Source: Streptomyces sp. NBC_01224 (GTDB lineage: Bacteria > Actinomycetota > Actinomycetes > Streptomycetales > Streptomycetaceae). Taken from it: a DNA stretch of 64,000 nt. The DNA is taken from positions 1,054,001 through 1,118,000 of the forward strand of contig NZ_CP108529.1 in assembly GCF_036002945.1 (NCBI RefSeq). The letters run 5' to 3'. Both the position numbers and the translations under genes were made by a program. Under the pieces are notes generated by a model. It worked only from the letters and a program-made list of their open reading frames with translations, ran no database searches and was not told where the DNA came from. Shown here one piece after another: positions 40,957-48,751 of this stretch. Within the stretch, counting starts at the first letter, position 1; each line of letters begins with the position of its first letter.

Positions 40957-41634
40957 TCAGGCGGTCGCTTCCCGCAGTGCCTGACGGCAGAGCGCGTCGG
41001 CCCTGCGGGTGGTCTCCGGCTGACGGAAGCCGCGGGCCAGCAGCAGGGTGTGGGCGCAGGCGTTGTCCAGGCCGGTCCGGTGCCCGACGGAGACGAAGAC
41101 CGGCTTGATGCCGTCCTGGGTGCGCAGCGCCCGGCCCACCTCCTCCTCGCCGTCGAGCAGCGGCGAACAGTCGCCTCGGCGGGGGCCCGGCTGCTCGTAC
41201 GAGAAGGTGAACGGGTTCTTGGCGACGCCGATCACCGGGAGTCCGGTGAGTACCCCGAGGTGACTGGCGAGTCCGAAGCGGCGCGGGTGCGCCAGGCCGT
41301 AGCCGTCACAGACCACGAGTCCGGGGTCGGTCGGCAGGGATTCCAGCGCGGCCAGCACGGTCGGGATCTCCCGGAAGGCGAGGAGTCCGGGGATGTACGG
41401 GAAGGTGACCCGGCCGACGGCAGTGGCCTCGGCGACCACGTCGAGCGTCGCCTCGTCGAGGACGACCGCTGCCGCCACGACGACATCGCGCTCGTCGTCG
41501 TAGGCGACGTCGACCCCTGTGACCCGGCCGGTGCCGGGCGGCGGGCCGGGTTCGTCGAGCACCACCCGGGGGCGCAGGGCGTCCTGAAGGGCTCGGGCTT
41601 CGGCCTCGTCGGCGGGCATCGGGAGAGTTGTCAT
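40957..41634 (-). CDS. nfi: Endonuclease V (deoxyinosine 3'-endonuclease)
   Basis: A 225-residue DNA repair nuclease that nicks one base 3' of deoxyinosine. TGVDVAYDDERDVVVAAAVVL holds the first catalytic Asp. FPYIPGLLAFREIPTVLAAL contains the PYIPG wedge motif and the Glu that follows. LVVCDGYGLAHPRRFGLASHLGV has the second Asp, and LPVIGVAKN the conserved Lys. Length matches the family. ATG at 41632-41634 is used; a longer frame reaching 41748 would overlap the YciI gene. The two genes are divergent, with starts 113 bp apart. Confidence 0.94.
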   Translation of the reverse strand: MTTLPMPADEAEARALQDALRPRVVLDEPGPPPGTGRVTGVDVAYDDERDVVVAAAVVLDEATLDVVAEATAVGRVTFPYIPGLLAFREIPTVLAALESLPTDPGLVVCDGYGLAHPRRFGLASHLGVLTGLPVIGVAKNPFTFSYEQPGPRRGDCSPLLDGEEEVGRALRTQDGIKPVFVSVGHRTGLDNACAHTLLLARGFRQPETTRRADALCRQALREATA

Positions 41635-41746
41635 AGTGCTGTCAAGTTTAGGCAACGGGCACGGCGGGCGGCTCGGCAGCGGGCCGGGCGGGACTTCGCG
41701 GACATGGACCGGGGCCGGCGCGCCCTCGACACGTAGCCTGGAGATC

Positions 41747-42046
41747 ATGTTCGTACTCGAGTTGACCTACACCGCGCCCGTCGAGCGTATCGACGCGCTG
41801 CTGCAGGACCACGTCGCCTGGCTGAACACGCAGTACGCGGCCGGGGTGTTCATCGCATCGGGCCGCAAGAACCCGCGCGACGGCGGGGTGATCCTGGCCG
41901 TCGGCGACGACCGCGCGCAGATCGAGAAGATCGCGGCGGAGGACCCGTTCACGGCACAGGGCGTGTGCACGTACCGGATCACGGAGTTCATCGCGACGAA
42001 GACCTCGGACGAACTCGCCCCGTACCAGCAGCAGTTGCCCGGATAG
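41747..42046 (+). CDS. YciI family protein
   Basis: A 99-residue dimeric alpha/beta (ferredoxin-like) protein. MFVLELTYTAPVERIDALLQDHVAWL has the conserved HxxWL region, and FIASGRKNPRDGGVILA plus EDPFTAQGVCTYRITEF complete the family pattern. The conserved His and Asp are thought to form an active-site pair, but substrates are largely unknown. ATG at 41747 has TGGAGA four bases upstream. Its stop is followed by a small GGATA/TATCC hairpin and then a 9-bp terminator stem. Confidence 0.92.
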   Translation: MFVLELTYTAPVERIDALLQDHVAWLNTQYAAGVFIASGRKNPRDGGVILAVGDDRAQIEKIAAEDPFTAQGVCTYRITEFIATKTSDELAPYQQQLPG

Positions 42047-42065
42047 CGGGTATCCGCAACCCGGG

Positions 42066-42101
42066 CACCGCTCCTCGATCGCCGGACGGGCCGGAGCGGT
42101 G
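42066..42101. terminator. Hairpin between convergent YciI and BNR-repeat genes
   Basis: CACCGCTCC (42066-42074) pairs exactly with GGAGCGGTG (42093-42101) across an 18-nt loop that is itself GC-rich. It can serve both convergent genes. Confidence 0.65.
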
Positions 42102-42138
42102 ATCCTCCCGACCCCGATCCGCCGGGCGCCCCTCCTCG

Positions 42139-43239
42139 CTAGAACCCCGCGCGCGCCACTCGTCCACTCTCGCCCGCGCTCCAGCAGCCGCCGTCCGGTG
42201 TGCAGTCGACCGTGTCGTACGACCCCGTGTCGACCGTGCGCCAGGTGCGGCCGCCGTCCACGGTGAGGTCCGTGCCGGTCGGGCCGACCGCCAGCGCACC
42301 CGAGCTGCTGTGCGGGAGCCAGGCGACGCCCGAGCGGTAGGCGGCCGGCGGGGTGGCGGACTGCTGCCAGCTCCTGCCGGCATTGCCTGTCACCGCCGCG
42401 GCGTTCGGCGACGGCAGGCCGGCCCGGTAGTCGCCACCGACCGCGATGCCGTGGTGGCGGTCGCGGAAGGCCAGGCCGAAGACGCCGCGTGCCGGGTCGC
42501 CGGCCGGGATCGTGGATTCGGTCGCGGTCCAGGTCAGCCCTCGGTCGCCGGAGTGCAGCACCCGTGCCGTGGCGGCGCCCCCGGTCGCCAGCCAGACATC
42601 CCCGGAACCCGATGCGACCAGGCACTGACCGCTGGCGGCGAACCCCGCCTCACCGGCCTGGGCATCCGGCATGCCCGCGCTGGGCAGCACCCGCCAGCTC
42701 CGGCCGCCGTCAGCGGTCGACAGGATGCGGTACTTCCCGTCGACGGGATCGCTCAGCGCAAGTCCGTGCCGACTGTCGAAGAAGGTGAGGCAGTCGTAGA
42801 AGGCGCGGGCGTCCGCGTTACGGAACGACTCCGTCCAGGTCGCTCCCCCGTCGTCCGTACGGAACACCCTGGAGGCCTCGCCCTCCCCGATGGCCAGTGC
42901 CACCGCGCGCCGGGCGTCGAACGCCTCGATGTCACGGAACTCCAGCGCCTCCTGAGCCGCACCGGGCGGTGACACATCACGCCAGTGACGGCCGCCGTCC
43001 GAAGTGCGCAGCACCGTTCCCTTCGAACCCGCGACCCAGGCGGTGCGACGGCTGACGGCGGCGAGGCCGCGGAAGCGGGCGTCGGTCCCTGTCGCGGTAA
43101 GCGTCCAGGCCGGCCGTTCGCCGGGCCGGTGTCGCTCCCCCGGTGCAGCCGCGGCTGCCGGTGTGGCCAGTGTTGCGGTCAGCGCCGCCGCACAGAGCCC
43201 CCATGACATCAGTCGTCTCGTCTTCCCCTTGGCCCTCAT
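42139..43239 (-). CDS. Secreted BNR/sialidase-like beta-propeller (Ycf48-like)
   Basis: A 366-residue exported protein. The signal peptide is SWGLCAAALTATLATPAAAAA (~residues 12-32). The body is a beta-propeller with repeated S/T-x-DGG-x-x-W motifs: TSDGGRHWRDV, TDDGGATWTES, TADGGRSWRVL, GDRGLTWTATE, TGNAGRSWQQS, TVDGGRTWRTV. These resemble BNR repeats of photosystem assembly factor Ycf48 and of 'oxidoreductase'-annotated actinobacterial proteins. No sialidase catalytic triad is evident, so a binding or scaffold role outside the cell is more likely than hydrolysis. ATG at 43237-43239. Divergent from the SsgA-like gene. Confidence 0.85.
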   Translation of the reverse strand: MRAKGKTRRLMSWGLCAAALTATLATPAAAAAPGERHRPGERPAWTLTATGTDARFRGLAAVSRRTAWVAGSKGTVLRTSDGGRHWRDVSPPGAAQEALEFRDIEAFDARRAVALAIGEGEASRVFRTDDGGATWTESFRNADARAFYDCLTFFDSRHGLALSDPVDGKYRILSTADGGRSWRVLPSAGMPDAQAGEAGFAASGQCLVASGSGDVWLATGGAATARVLHSGDRGLTWTATESTIPAGDPARGVFGLAFRDRHHGIAVGGDYRAGLPSPNAAAVTGNAGRSWQQSATPPAAYRSGVAWLPHSSSGALAVGPTGTDLTVDGGRTWRTVDTGSYDTVDCTPDGGCWSAGESGRVARAGF

Positions 43240-43423
43240 GGCGCTGGAAGCTAGCCCACGAGCCGTACTCCGTCCAGGGTGCACCGGCGGCAAGTGGGCA
43301 CTCGATCGGTGCGGCGGCGTGCGGTGATACAACTCACGCCACCTTCCGATGCACGGATGAGGGAGTTCCGTCGTCTCCATCAGTGTCGGGAACCGTTCAT
43401 CTGGCCGAGAAAGGGAGCAGGTC

Positions 43424-43840
43424 TTGTCCACCGTTATCGAGCAGTCCGTGCAGGCCCGCATGGTCGCATCCGCACCGCGGATGGAGACCCTCCCCGCCAC
43501 CCTGCAGTACGACCGGCGGGATCCGTTCGCCGTACGCATGGCGTTCCCCGCCAACGCGACCCTGGAGGGCACCGATGTCTCCTGGGAGTTCTCCCGCGAG
43601 TTGCTCGCGGCGGGAGTGGACTCAGCCGCCGGTGTCGGGGACGTGCGCATCAGGCCGTTCGGATATGACCGCACGGTCCTGGAGTTCCATGCCACCGAGG
43701 GAATCGCGATGGTGCACGTCCGCACTGCGGAGCTCCGCCGCTTTCTCGAGCGGGCGCAGGAACTGGTGCCGGCCGGCGACGAGCACCGGTTCCTGGATCT
43801 CGACCGGAGCCTGACCGATCTGCTCGGCGGGGCCTGCTGA
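43424..43840 (+). CDS. SsgA-like sporulation/cell division regulator (SsgD-like)
   Basis: A 138-residue SsgA-like protein (SALP), a family unique to morphologically complex actinomycetes that controls septum placement and wall remodelling. LPATLQYDRRDPFAVRMAFP, SWEFSRELLAAGV, GDVRIRPFGYDRTVLEFHA and the C-terminal LDLDRSLTDLL are the family core. The opening MSTVIEQSVQARMVASAPRM looks most like SsgD as I remember it, but I cannot run a comparison. The start is TTG at 43424 with AAAGGGAG upstream. Confidence 0.92.
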   Translation: MSTVIEQSVQARMVASAPRMETLPATLQYDRRDPFAVRMAFPANATLEGTDVSWEFSRELLAAGVDSAAGVGDVRIRPFGYDRTVLEFHATEGIAMVHVRTAELRRFLERAQELVPAGDEHRFLDLDRSLTDLLGGAC

Positions 43841-44180
43841 CCGCACGTCGGGCGGGAGGCGATTTCGTACGGCGCCGGTGGCGCGGTTGCCCGGCAGGGA
43901 ATCGGGTGACATCACGGCCGAGGAGGGACGCGCGGGAGTGTGAGCGATGGGGGGACGAGGTCGGTGCGGGGGTCACCGGTGGAGTAAGGCCCAGGCCTTG
44001 CAGCCGCCGGCTCCGACCGCCCGGCCCGACCATGCACCGCGCCCCCGTACGCGTCCGCTCCGAGTACGCCGACAGCTCCGAGCGCTCCGCCGACGGGGGC
44101 CGGTCAGGCCCCGCAGAAGATCCCGACCGCCCGGAAAATCCAGACAGAAGCTGTCCGGTATCGCGGTTAGCTTCGGCGGC
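43841..44180. other. Intergenic region, 340 bp
   Basis: Between the SsgD-like gene and the UvrA-like gene, both plus strand. The right end may hold the promoter of the UvrA-like gene: TTAGCT at 44167-44172 sits 8 bp before its ATG and could be a -10 box for a leaderless mRNA. I find no strong hairpin, and only chance open frames. Confidence 0.3.
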
Positions 44181-46472
44181 ATGGATCGGAACAAGGACCG
44201 GAGCATCGTCATCACCGGGGCACGCGCGAACAATCTGCGTGATGTCTCCCTCACCGTGCCCAAGGGGCGGATCACCGTCTTCACCGGGGTCTCCGGGTCG
44301 GGCAAGTCGTCGATCGTCTTCGACACCATCGCCGTGGAATCGCAGCGGCAGCTGAATGAGACTTTCAGCTGGTTCATCCGGAACAGGCTGCCGAAGTACG
44401 AACGGCCCCATGCCGACGCCATCGACGACCTCTCCGTCGCAATCGTCGTCGACCAGAAGCCGCTGGGCGGCAACGCCCGCTCCACCGTCGGCACGATGAC
44501 CGACATCTGGTCGGTGATCCGGGTGCTGTTCTCGCGGTACGGGACGCCGAGTGCGGGCCCGGCGACCTCGTACTCCTTCAACGACCCCGGCGGGATGTGC
44601 CCGGAGTGCGACGGTGTGGGGCGCACGGTCCGCCTCGACATCGACCGGGCGATCGACGTCACGAAGTCGCTCAACGAGGGTGCGCTGCTGCTGCCGGGGC
44701 TCTCGGTGGGCAGCTGGGAGTGGCAGCTGTACGCCGGTTCGGGACGCTTCGACAACGACAAGCCGCTCGCGCAGTTCACCGAGGAAGAGCTCCAGCTCCT
44801 GCTGTACGGCGGTGGGTTCACCGTCCGGCTGGAGCTGAAGTCGACCTCTGCGGACATGCGGTTCGAGGGAATCGCCGAGCGGTTCACCCGGCTCTTCCTG
44901 AAGCGGGACACCGAGGCGCTCTCCGAGCGGCGGCGCGAGGCCGCCCGGCGTTTCACGACCGAGTCGGTGTGCGCGTCCTGCGGCGGCGCCCGGCTGAACG
45001 CGGCCGCGCTCGCCACCCGTATCGACGGGCTCTCCGTGGCCGACTACGGGCGGATGGAGGTGGCCGATCTGGTGGACGTCCTGGCCGGGATCGACGATCC
45101 GGTGGCCGGTCCGATCGCCTCGGCCGCCCGCGAACGGCTGGAGCGCCTGGTGGGCATCGGGCTCGGCTATCTCAGCCTGGACCGGGAGACCACCACGCTG
45201 TCGGGCGGCGAGGGGCAGCGACTCAAGATGGTCCGGCATCTGGGCAGTTCACTGACCGGGCTGACGTTCATCTTCGACGAGCCGAGCGTGGGCCTGCATC
45301 CGCGTGATGTCAGGAGGCTGAACGACCTTCTGGTGCGGCTGCGCGACCGGGGCAACACCGTCATCGTCGTCGAGCACGACCCGGATGTGATGGCTGTCGC
45401 GGACCACATCGTCGACATGGGCCCGAGAGCGGGCACCGACGGCGGACATGTCGTGTTCGAAGGCCCGGTGGACCGGTTGCGGGAGGCGGACACCCTCACC
45501 GGCCGGTGCCTGCGCCACCGGACACCGCTCAAGGAGGCCTTCCGCTCCCCCACCGGGCGGCTGCCGGTGACGGGCGCCGCACTGCACAACCTCAAGGGCG
45601 TGGACGTGGCGTTCCCCGAAGGTGTGCTGACGGTCGTGACCGGAGTGGCCGGATCCGGCAAGTCCACGCTGGTCTCCCGGGTGTTCACGGCGGCGTACCC
45701 GGACGCGGTGGTCATCGACCAGGGGGCGATCACCGCGTCGTCCCGCTCCACCCCGGCCTCGTACCTCGGGGCACTGGACTCCATCCGCAAGGTCTTCGCC
45801 AGGGAGAACGGCGTCGAGCCCGGCCTGTTCAGCTTCAACTCCTCCGGGGCGTGCGGGCATTGCTCGGGCCGCGGCATCATTTACACCGATCTCGCATTCT
45901 TGGACCCGGTGACCACCACCTGCCAGGTGTGCGAGGGGCGGCGCTTCCAGGACCACGTGCTGAAGCACCGGGTGGGTGGCGCGTCGATCGTCGACGTACT
46001 GGAGATGACGGCCGCTCAGGCGGCCGAGCTCTTCGACCACCGGGCACTGCTGCGGAAGCTGCACACACTCGACGACGTCGGCCTGACCTATCTGACACTG
46101 GGGCAACCGCTCAGCACGCTCTCCGGCGGTGAGCGCCAGCGCATCAAGCTCGCCACCAGGCTGCACCGGACGGGCAGCGTGTACGTCCTGGACGAGCCGA
46201 CCACCGGACTGCACATGGCGGACACCGGCACGCTCGTCGACCTGCTGGACCGGCTGGTCGACGCAGGCAACAGCGTGATCTGCGTGGAGCACAACCTCGA
46301 GGTGCTCAAGCGCGCGGACTGGGTGGTCGACCTCGGCCCCGAGGGCGGCAGAAACGGCGGCGAGCTTGTCTTCGAGGGGACCCCGGCGGCGCTGCTCGGC
46401 CATCGCACATCGTTCACGGCCGAGTATCTGCGCCGGGATCTGGCCCTGGAGCGCCCCGGCGCCGGGACTTGA
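44181..46472 (+). CDS. UvrA-like ABC ATPase (class II, drug-resistance/DNA-repair type)
   Basis: A 763-residue UvrA homologue, shorter than housekeeping UvrA (~950-1000). ITGARANNLRDVSLTVPKGRITVFTGVSGSGKSS is Walker A of the first half; TTLSGGEGQRLKMVRHLGSSLTGLTFIFDEPSVGLHP its signature and Walker B. The second half has VVTGVAGSGKSTLVSRVF, LSTLSGGERQRIKLATRL and YVLDEPTTGLHMADT. Zinc-finger Cys pairs are present (CPECDG, CASCGG, CGHCSGRG, CQVCEG). The UvrB-binding insertion appears missing, placing it with DrrC/class IIb proteins linked to self-resistance against DNA-binding drugs. ATG at 44181. No drug biosynthesis genes adjoin it. Confidence 0.92.
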   Translation: MDRNKDRSIVITGARANNLRDVSLTVPKGRITVFTGVSGSGKSSIVFDTIAVESQRQLNETFSWFIRNRLPKYERPHADAIDDLSVAIVVDQKPLGGNARSTVGTMTDIWSVIRVLFSRYGTPSAGPATSYSFNDPGGMCPECDGVGRTVRLDIDRAIDVTKSLNEGALLLPGLSVGSWEWQLYAGSGRFDNDKPLAQFTEEELQLLLYGGGFTVRLELKSTSADMRFEGIAERFTRLFLKRDTEALSERRREAARRFTTESVCASCGGARLNAAALATRIDGLSVADYGRMEVADLVDVLAGIDDPVAGPIASAARERLERLVGIGLGYLSLDRETTTLSGGEGQRLKMVRHLGSSLTGLTFIFDEPSVGLHPRDVRRLNDLLVRLRDRGNTVIVVEHDPDVMAVADHIVDMGPRAGTDGGHVVFEGPVDRLREADTLTGRCLRHRTPLKEAFRSPTGRLPVTGAALHNLKGVDVAFPEGVLTVVTGVAGSGKSTLVSRVFTAAYPDAVVIDQGAITASSRSTPASYLGALDSIRKVFARENGVEPGLFSFNSSGACGHCSGRGIIYTDLAFLDPVTTTCQVCEGRRFQDHVLKHRVGGASIVDVLEMTAAQAAELFDHRALLRKLHTLDDVGLTYLTLGQPLSTLSGGERQRIKLATRLHRTGSVYVLDEPTTGLHMADTGTLVDLLDRLVDAGNSVICVEHNLEVLKRADWVVDLGPEGGRNGGELVFEGTPAALLGHRTSFTAEYLRRDLALERPGAGT

Positions 46473-46572
46473 GGGCAATTCTCCGACTCCACAGAGCCCG
46501 ACACGGCCCCATATTAGTGGATATGAGGGAGTTCAGTACGCCCGGCAGCCGGGCGGACTGTCAACCTCCACA

Positions 46573-46620
46573 CCCCCGCGACCTGCGTACATAACGTTAC
46601 GTAATCGGGCATCGCGGGGG
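46573..46620. terminator. Nested inverted repeat between UvrA-like and desaturase genes
   Basis: CCCCCGCGA (46573-46581) pairs with TCGCGGGGG (46612-46620). The 30-nt loop contains a second, AT-rich imperfect palindrome, TACATAACGTTACGTA (46588-46603). The outer stem may terminate the UvrA-like transcript ~100 bp upstream; the inner palindrome looks more like a protein-binding site. Confidence 0.4.
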
Positions 46621-46650
46621 CGGGCTTGGCGATGGCCTTACTGCCGCTTT

Positions 46651-46684
46651 AACCTACGGTCTCGTAACCTACGTGTCCGTAGGT
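46651..46684 (+). promoter_or_regulatory. Three-copy ACCTACG element in the desaturase promoter
   Basis: AACCTACG occurs at 46651-46658 and 46666-46673, and its complement CGTAGGT at 46678-46684. The outer pair also forms a CCTACGG/CCGTAGG inverted repeat (46653-46659 and 46677-46683). The block ends 26 bp before the desaturase start, a good position for a repressor that senses membrane lipid state. Confidence 0.5.
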
Positions 46685-46710
46685 AATTCTCCCGTCCCCA
46701 GGAGTCCCCC

Positions 46711-47685
46711 GTGACGATCACCGCTCCCCACCTCGGCAGCCCGAAGGCGTGGACCGACGCCCAGCTGCTGTACTCCCTGGAAGAGGTGGTGGAGAAGGAG
46801 CTCAACCGCCATCTCAAGGTCGCCAAGGACTGGATGCCCCACGAGTACGTGCCGTTCTCCGACGGGCGGAACTTCCCCGGCGTCTTCGAGGACGGTGAAG
46901 CCTGGCAGGCCGATCAGTCCAAGGTCACCGACATCGGCAAGATCGCGCTGGTCGTGAATCTGCTGACCGAGGACAACCTCCCCAGCTACCACCACGAGAT
47001 CGCCTCCCTCTTCGGCCGCGACGGCGCGTGGGGCACCTGGGTGCACCGCTGGACCGCGGAGGAGGGGCGGCACGGCATCGTGATGCGCGACTATCTGCTC
47101 ACCTCGCGCGCGGTCGACCCGGACAAGCTGGAGCAGTTCCGGATGGCGCACATGGCGGAGGGCTTCGAGTCCGACAACCGCCACTCGATGCTGCACTCGG
47201 TGGCGTACGTCGCCTTCCAGGAGCTCGCGACCCGCGTCTCGCACCGCAACACCGGTCATCAGTCGGGCGACCCGGTCTGCGACCGCATGCTGGCGCGGAT
47301 CGCGACCGACGAGAACCTGCACATGGTCTTCTACCGCAACCTCCTCGGTGCGGCCTTCGAGCTCGCTCCGGACCTGACGATGCAGGCCGTACGCGATGTC
47401 GTCGTCAATTTCCGGATGCCCGGTCACGGCATGCCGGGCTTCGAGCGGGCCGCCGCGCAGATGGCGATCGGCGAGATCTACAACATGCGCATCCACCACG
47501 ACGACGTGATCCAGCCCGTGCTGCGCTACTTGAAGGTCCTCGACATCGACGGCCTGGGCCCCGACGGCCTGAAGGCGCAGGAGGAGCTGGGCCTGTACAT
47601 GGGCGGCCTGGACAGCGAGGCGTCGAAGTTCGACGAAAAGCTGGCGGCCCGCAAGGCGCGGATGGCAGCGCGCGCCCTGGCCTGA
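46711..47685 (+). CDS. Acyl-ACP desaturase (soluble diiron)
   Basis: A 324-residue ferritin-like diiron enzyme that inserts a double bond into acyl-ACP. The iron ligands are in TAEEGRHGIVMRDYL (ExxH) and ATDENLHMVFYRN (ExxH), with single Glu ligands upstream (LTEDNLPSYHHEIASLF) and in HMAEGFESDNRH. Length and motifs fit the DesA group of actinobacteria. It would supply unsaturated fatty acids for membrane fluidity. The start is GTG at 46711 with CCAGGAGTCC 5-12 bp upstream. The promoter carries a three-copy ACCTACG motif, suggesting dedicated regulation. Confidence 0.94.
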   Translation: MTITAPHLGSPKAWTDAQLLYSLEEVVEKELNRHLKVAKDWMPHEYVPFSDGRNFPGVFEDGEAWQADQSKVTDIGKIALVVNLLTEDNLPSYHHEIASLFGRDGAWGTWVHRWTAEEGRHGIVMRDYLLTSRAVDPDKLEQFRMAHMAEGFESDNRHSMLHSVAYVAFQELATRVSHRNTGHQSGDPVCDRMLARIATDENLHMVFYRNLLGAAFELAPDLTMQAVRDVVVNFRMPGHGMPGFERAAAQMAIGEIYNMRIHHDDVIQPVLRYLKVLDIDGLGPDGLKAQEELGLYMGGLDSEASKFDEKLAARKARMAARALA

Positions 47686-47785
47686 CGGCCCGCACAGCTG
47701 TCATCGGCCGCCGGCCGGGCCACTGCTGCACAGCCCTGTCCGGCGGCCAAAGGCCTGTCCGACCCTGATCCGCCGGACGGGCCGT

Positions 47786-47800
47786 GGGGCACAGCGCCCC
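47786..47800. terminator. Short hairpin between convergent desaturase and TPR genes
   Basis: GGGGC and GCCCC enclose ACAGC just before the TPR stop. The stem is only 5 bp, so termination is uncertain. Confidence 0.25.
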
Positions 47801-47809
47801 GCGCCGGGC

Positions 47810-48310
47810 TCACATCGTTTCGTTCAAGTCCTGCGCGTAGTGCTCGATCGCCCGTCGATACTGCCGCACATGCGGGTCCTCGCTGGTGGCGGCAAGCAGT
47901 CTCAGCAACAGTTGCACGGATTCATGGTGCTCGCCGGTGTTGAAGAGCGCCATGGCGAGGAACGTCCGCAGCGCCCCGTCGTCGGGGAACCGCTCCACAC
48001 CGCTGCGCAGGACCTCGACGGCCCTCTCGTACTGTCCGAGCACCCGATGGGTGCTTCCGAGGCCGAGCAGCGCACCCCGGCGGTCCTCCTCCGACAGCCC
48101 CGTCCCGTCCAGGCAGCGTTCGTAGAACGGCACGGCCTCGGCTTCCAGACCGAGCACATCGTGGACCCAGGCGGTCTGGTAGGCCACTTCGGCATCGGCG
48201 GGGAAGGCGGCGGAGAGGGACAGCAGCTGCTGTCGGGCCTCCTCGGGCCGTCCGTCGGTGCGCAGCCGCACCGCCGCCGCGAGCAGAGCGTCCCTGTCGT
48301 GATCATTCAT
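47810..48310 (-). CDS. Tetratricopeptide repeat protein
   Basis: A 166-residue all-helical protein with about three TPR units: DALLAAAVRLRTDGRPEEARQQL, AEVAYQTAWVHDVLGLEAEAVPFYERCL, and GALLGLGSTHRVLGQYERAVEVL followed by LRTFLAMALFNTGEHHESVQLL. It looks like the tetratrico-peptide TPR_5 type common in Gram-positive bacteria. A protein-protein scaffold role is likely, with no partner evident. ATG at 48308-48310 is chosen; further upstream the frame is low-complexity. Confidence 0.87.
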   Translation of the reverse strand: MNDHDRDALLAAAVRLRTDGRPEEARQQLLSLSAAFPADAEVAYQTAWVHDVLGLEAEAVPFYERCLDGTGLSEEDRRGALLGLGSTHRVLGQYERAVEVLRSGVERFPDDGALRTFLAMALFNTGEHHESVQLLLRLLAATSEDPHVRQYRRAIEHYAQDLNETM

Positions 48311-48423
48311 GCGGACATCGTCCCAGGCCGGCAGGGCCCGTCCGGCCGTGGGGGCTCCGGCCCGGACGTGCGGGTGCGGCCGGTGCCCCGGGCGGGCCGG
48401 ATCGCTCTGCGGGCGAGGTGAGT

Positions 48424-48678
48424 TCAGGCCCGGTCGCGACCGGTTCTGCGCAGCCGGTCCCGCTCCTTCTCGGACAGGCCGCCCCATACGCCGAAGCGCT
48501 CGTCGTTGGCGAGGGCGTACTCCAGGCAGGCCTCGCGCCCTTCGCAGGCGTTGCAGAGCTGCTTGGCCTCACGGGTGGAGCTGCCGGGAGCAGGAAAGAA
48601 GAACTCGGGCCCCGCCTGCGCGCACAGCGCTGTCTCCTGCCAGACGAACGCGGGGTCGGACGCGGTGTTGATCAGCAT
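48424..48678 (-). CDS. WhiB family transcriptional regulator
   Basis: An 84-residue iron-sulfur protein. Four Cys (C19, C42, C45, C51 in LC-x22-C-x2-C-x5-C) bind a [4Fe-4S] cluster, GVWGG (63-67) is the sigma-factor-contacting turn, and a basic tail (RDRLRRTGRDR) binds DNA. ALANDERFGVWGGLSEKERDR is close to WhiB itself, but this is one of several paralogues. The start chosen is ATG at 48676-48678. An upstream in-frame GTG (48718-48720) would add 14 residues including a TTA leucine codon, which would place it under bldA tRNA control. No strong ribosome site decides between them. Confidence 0.9.
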   Translation of the reverse strand: MLINTASDPAFVWQETALCAQAGPEFFFPAPGSSTREAKQLCNACEGREACLEYALANDERFGVWGGLSEKERDRLRRTGRDRA

Positions 48679-48751
48679 GGAAGTCACAGTGCCCGGTCGC
48701 GATAAACGACTGATCAACACTTCATCAATGCGGCGCGCCGATGGCTTCCGG

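Noticed and set aside
44181..46472. Housekeeping uvrA
   Set aside because: The protein is about 200 residues too short and looks to lack the UvrB-interaction region; the class II resistance type fits better.
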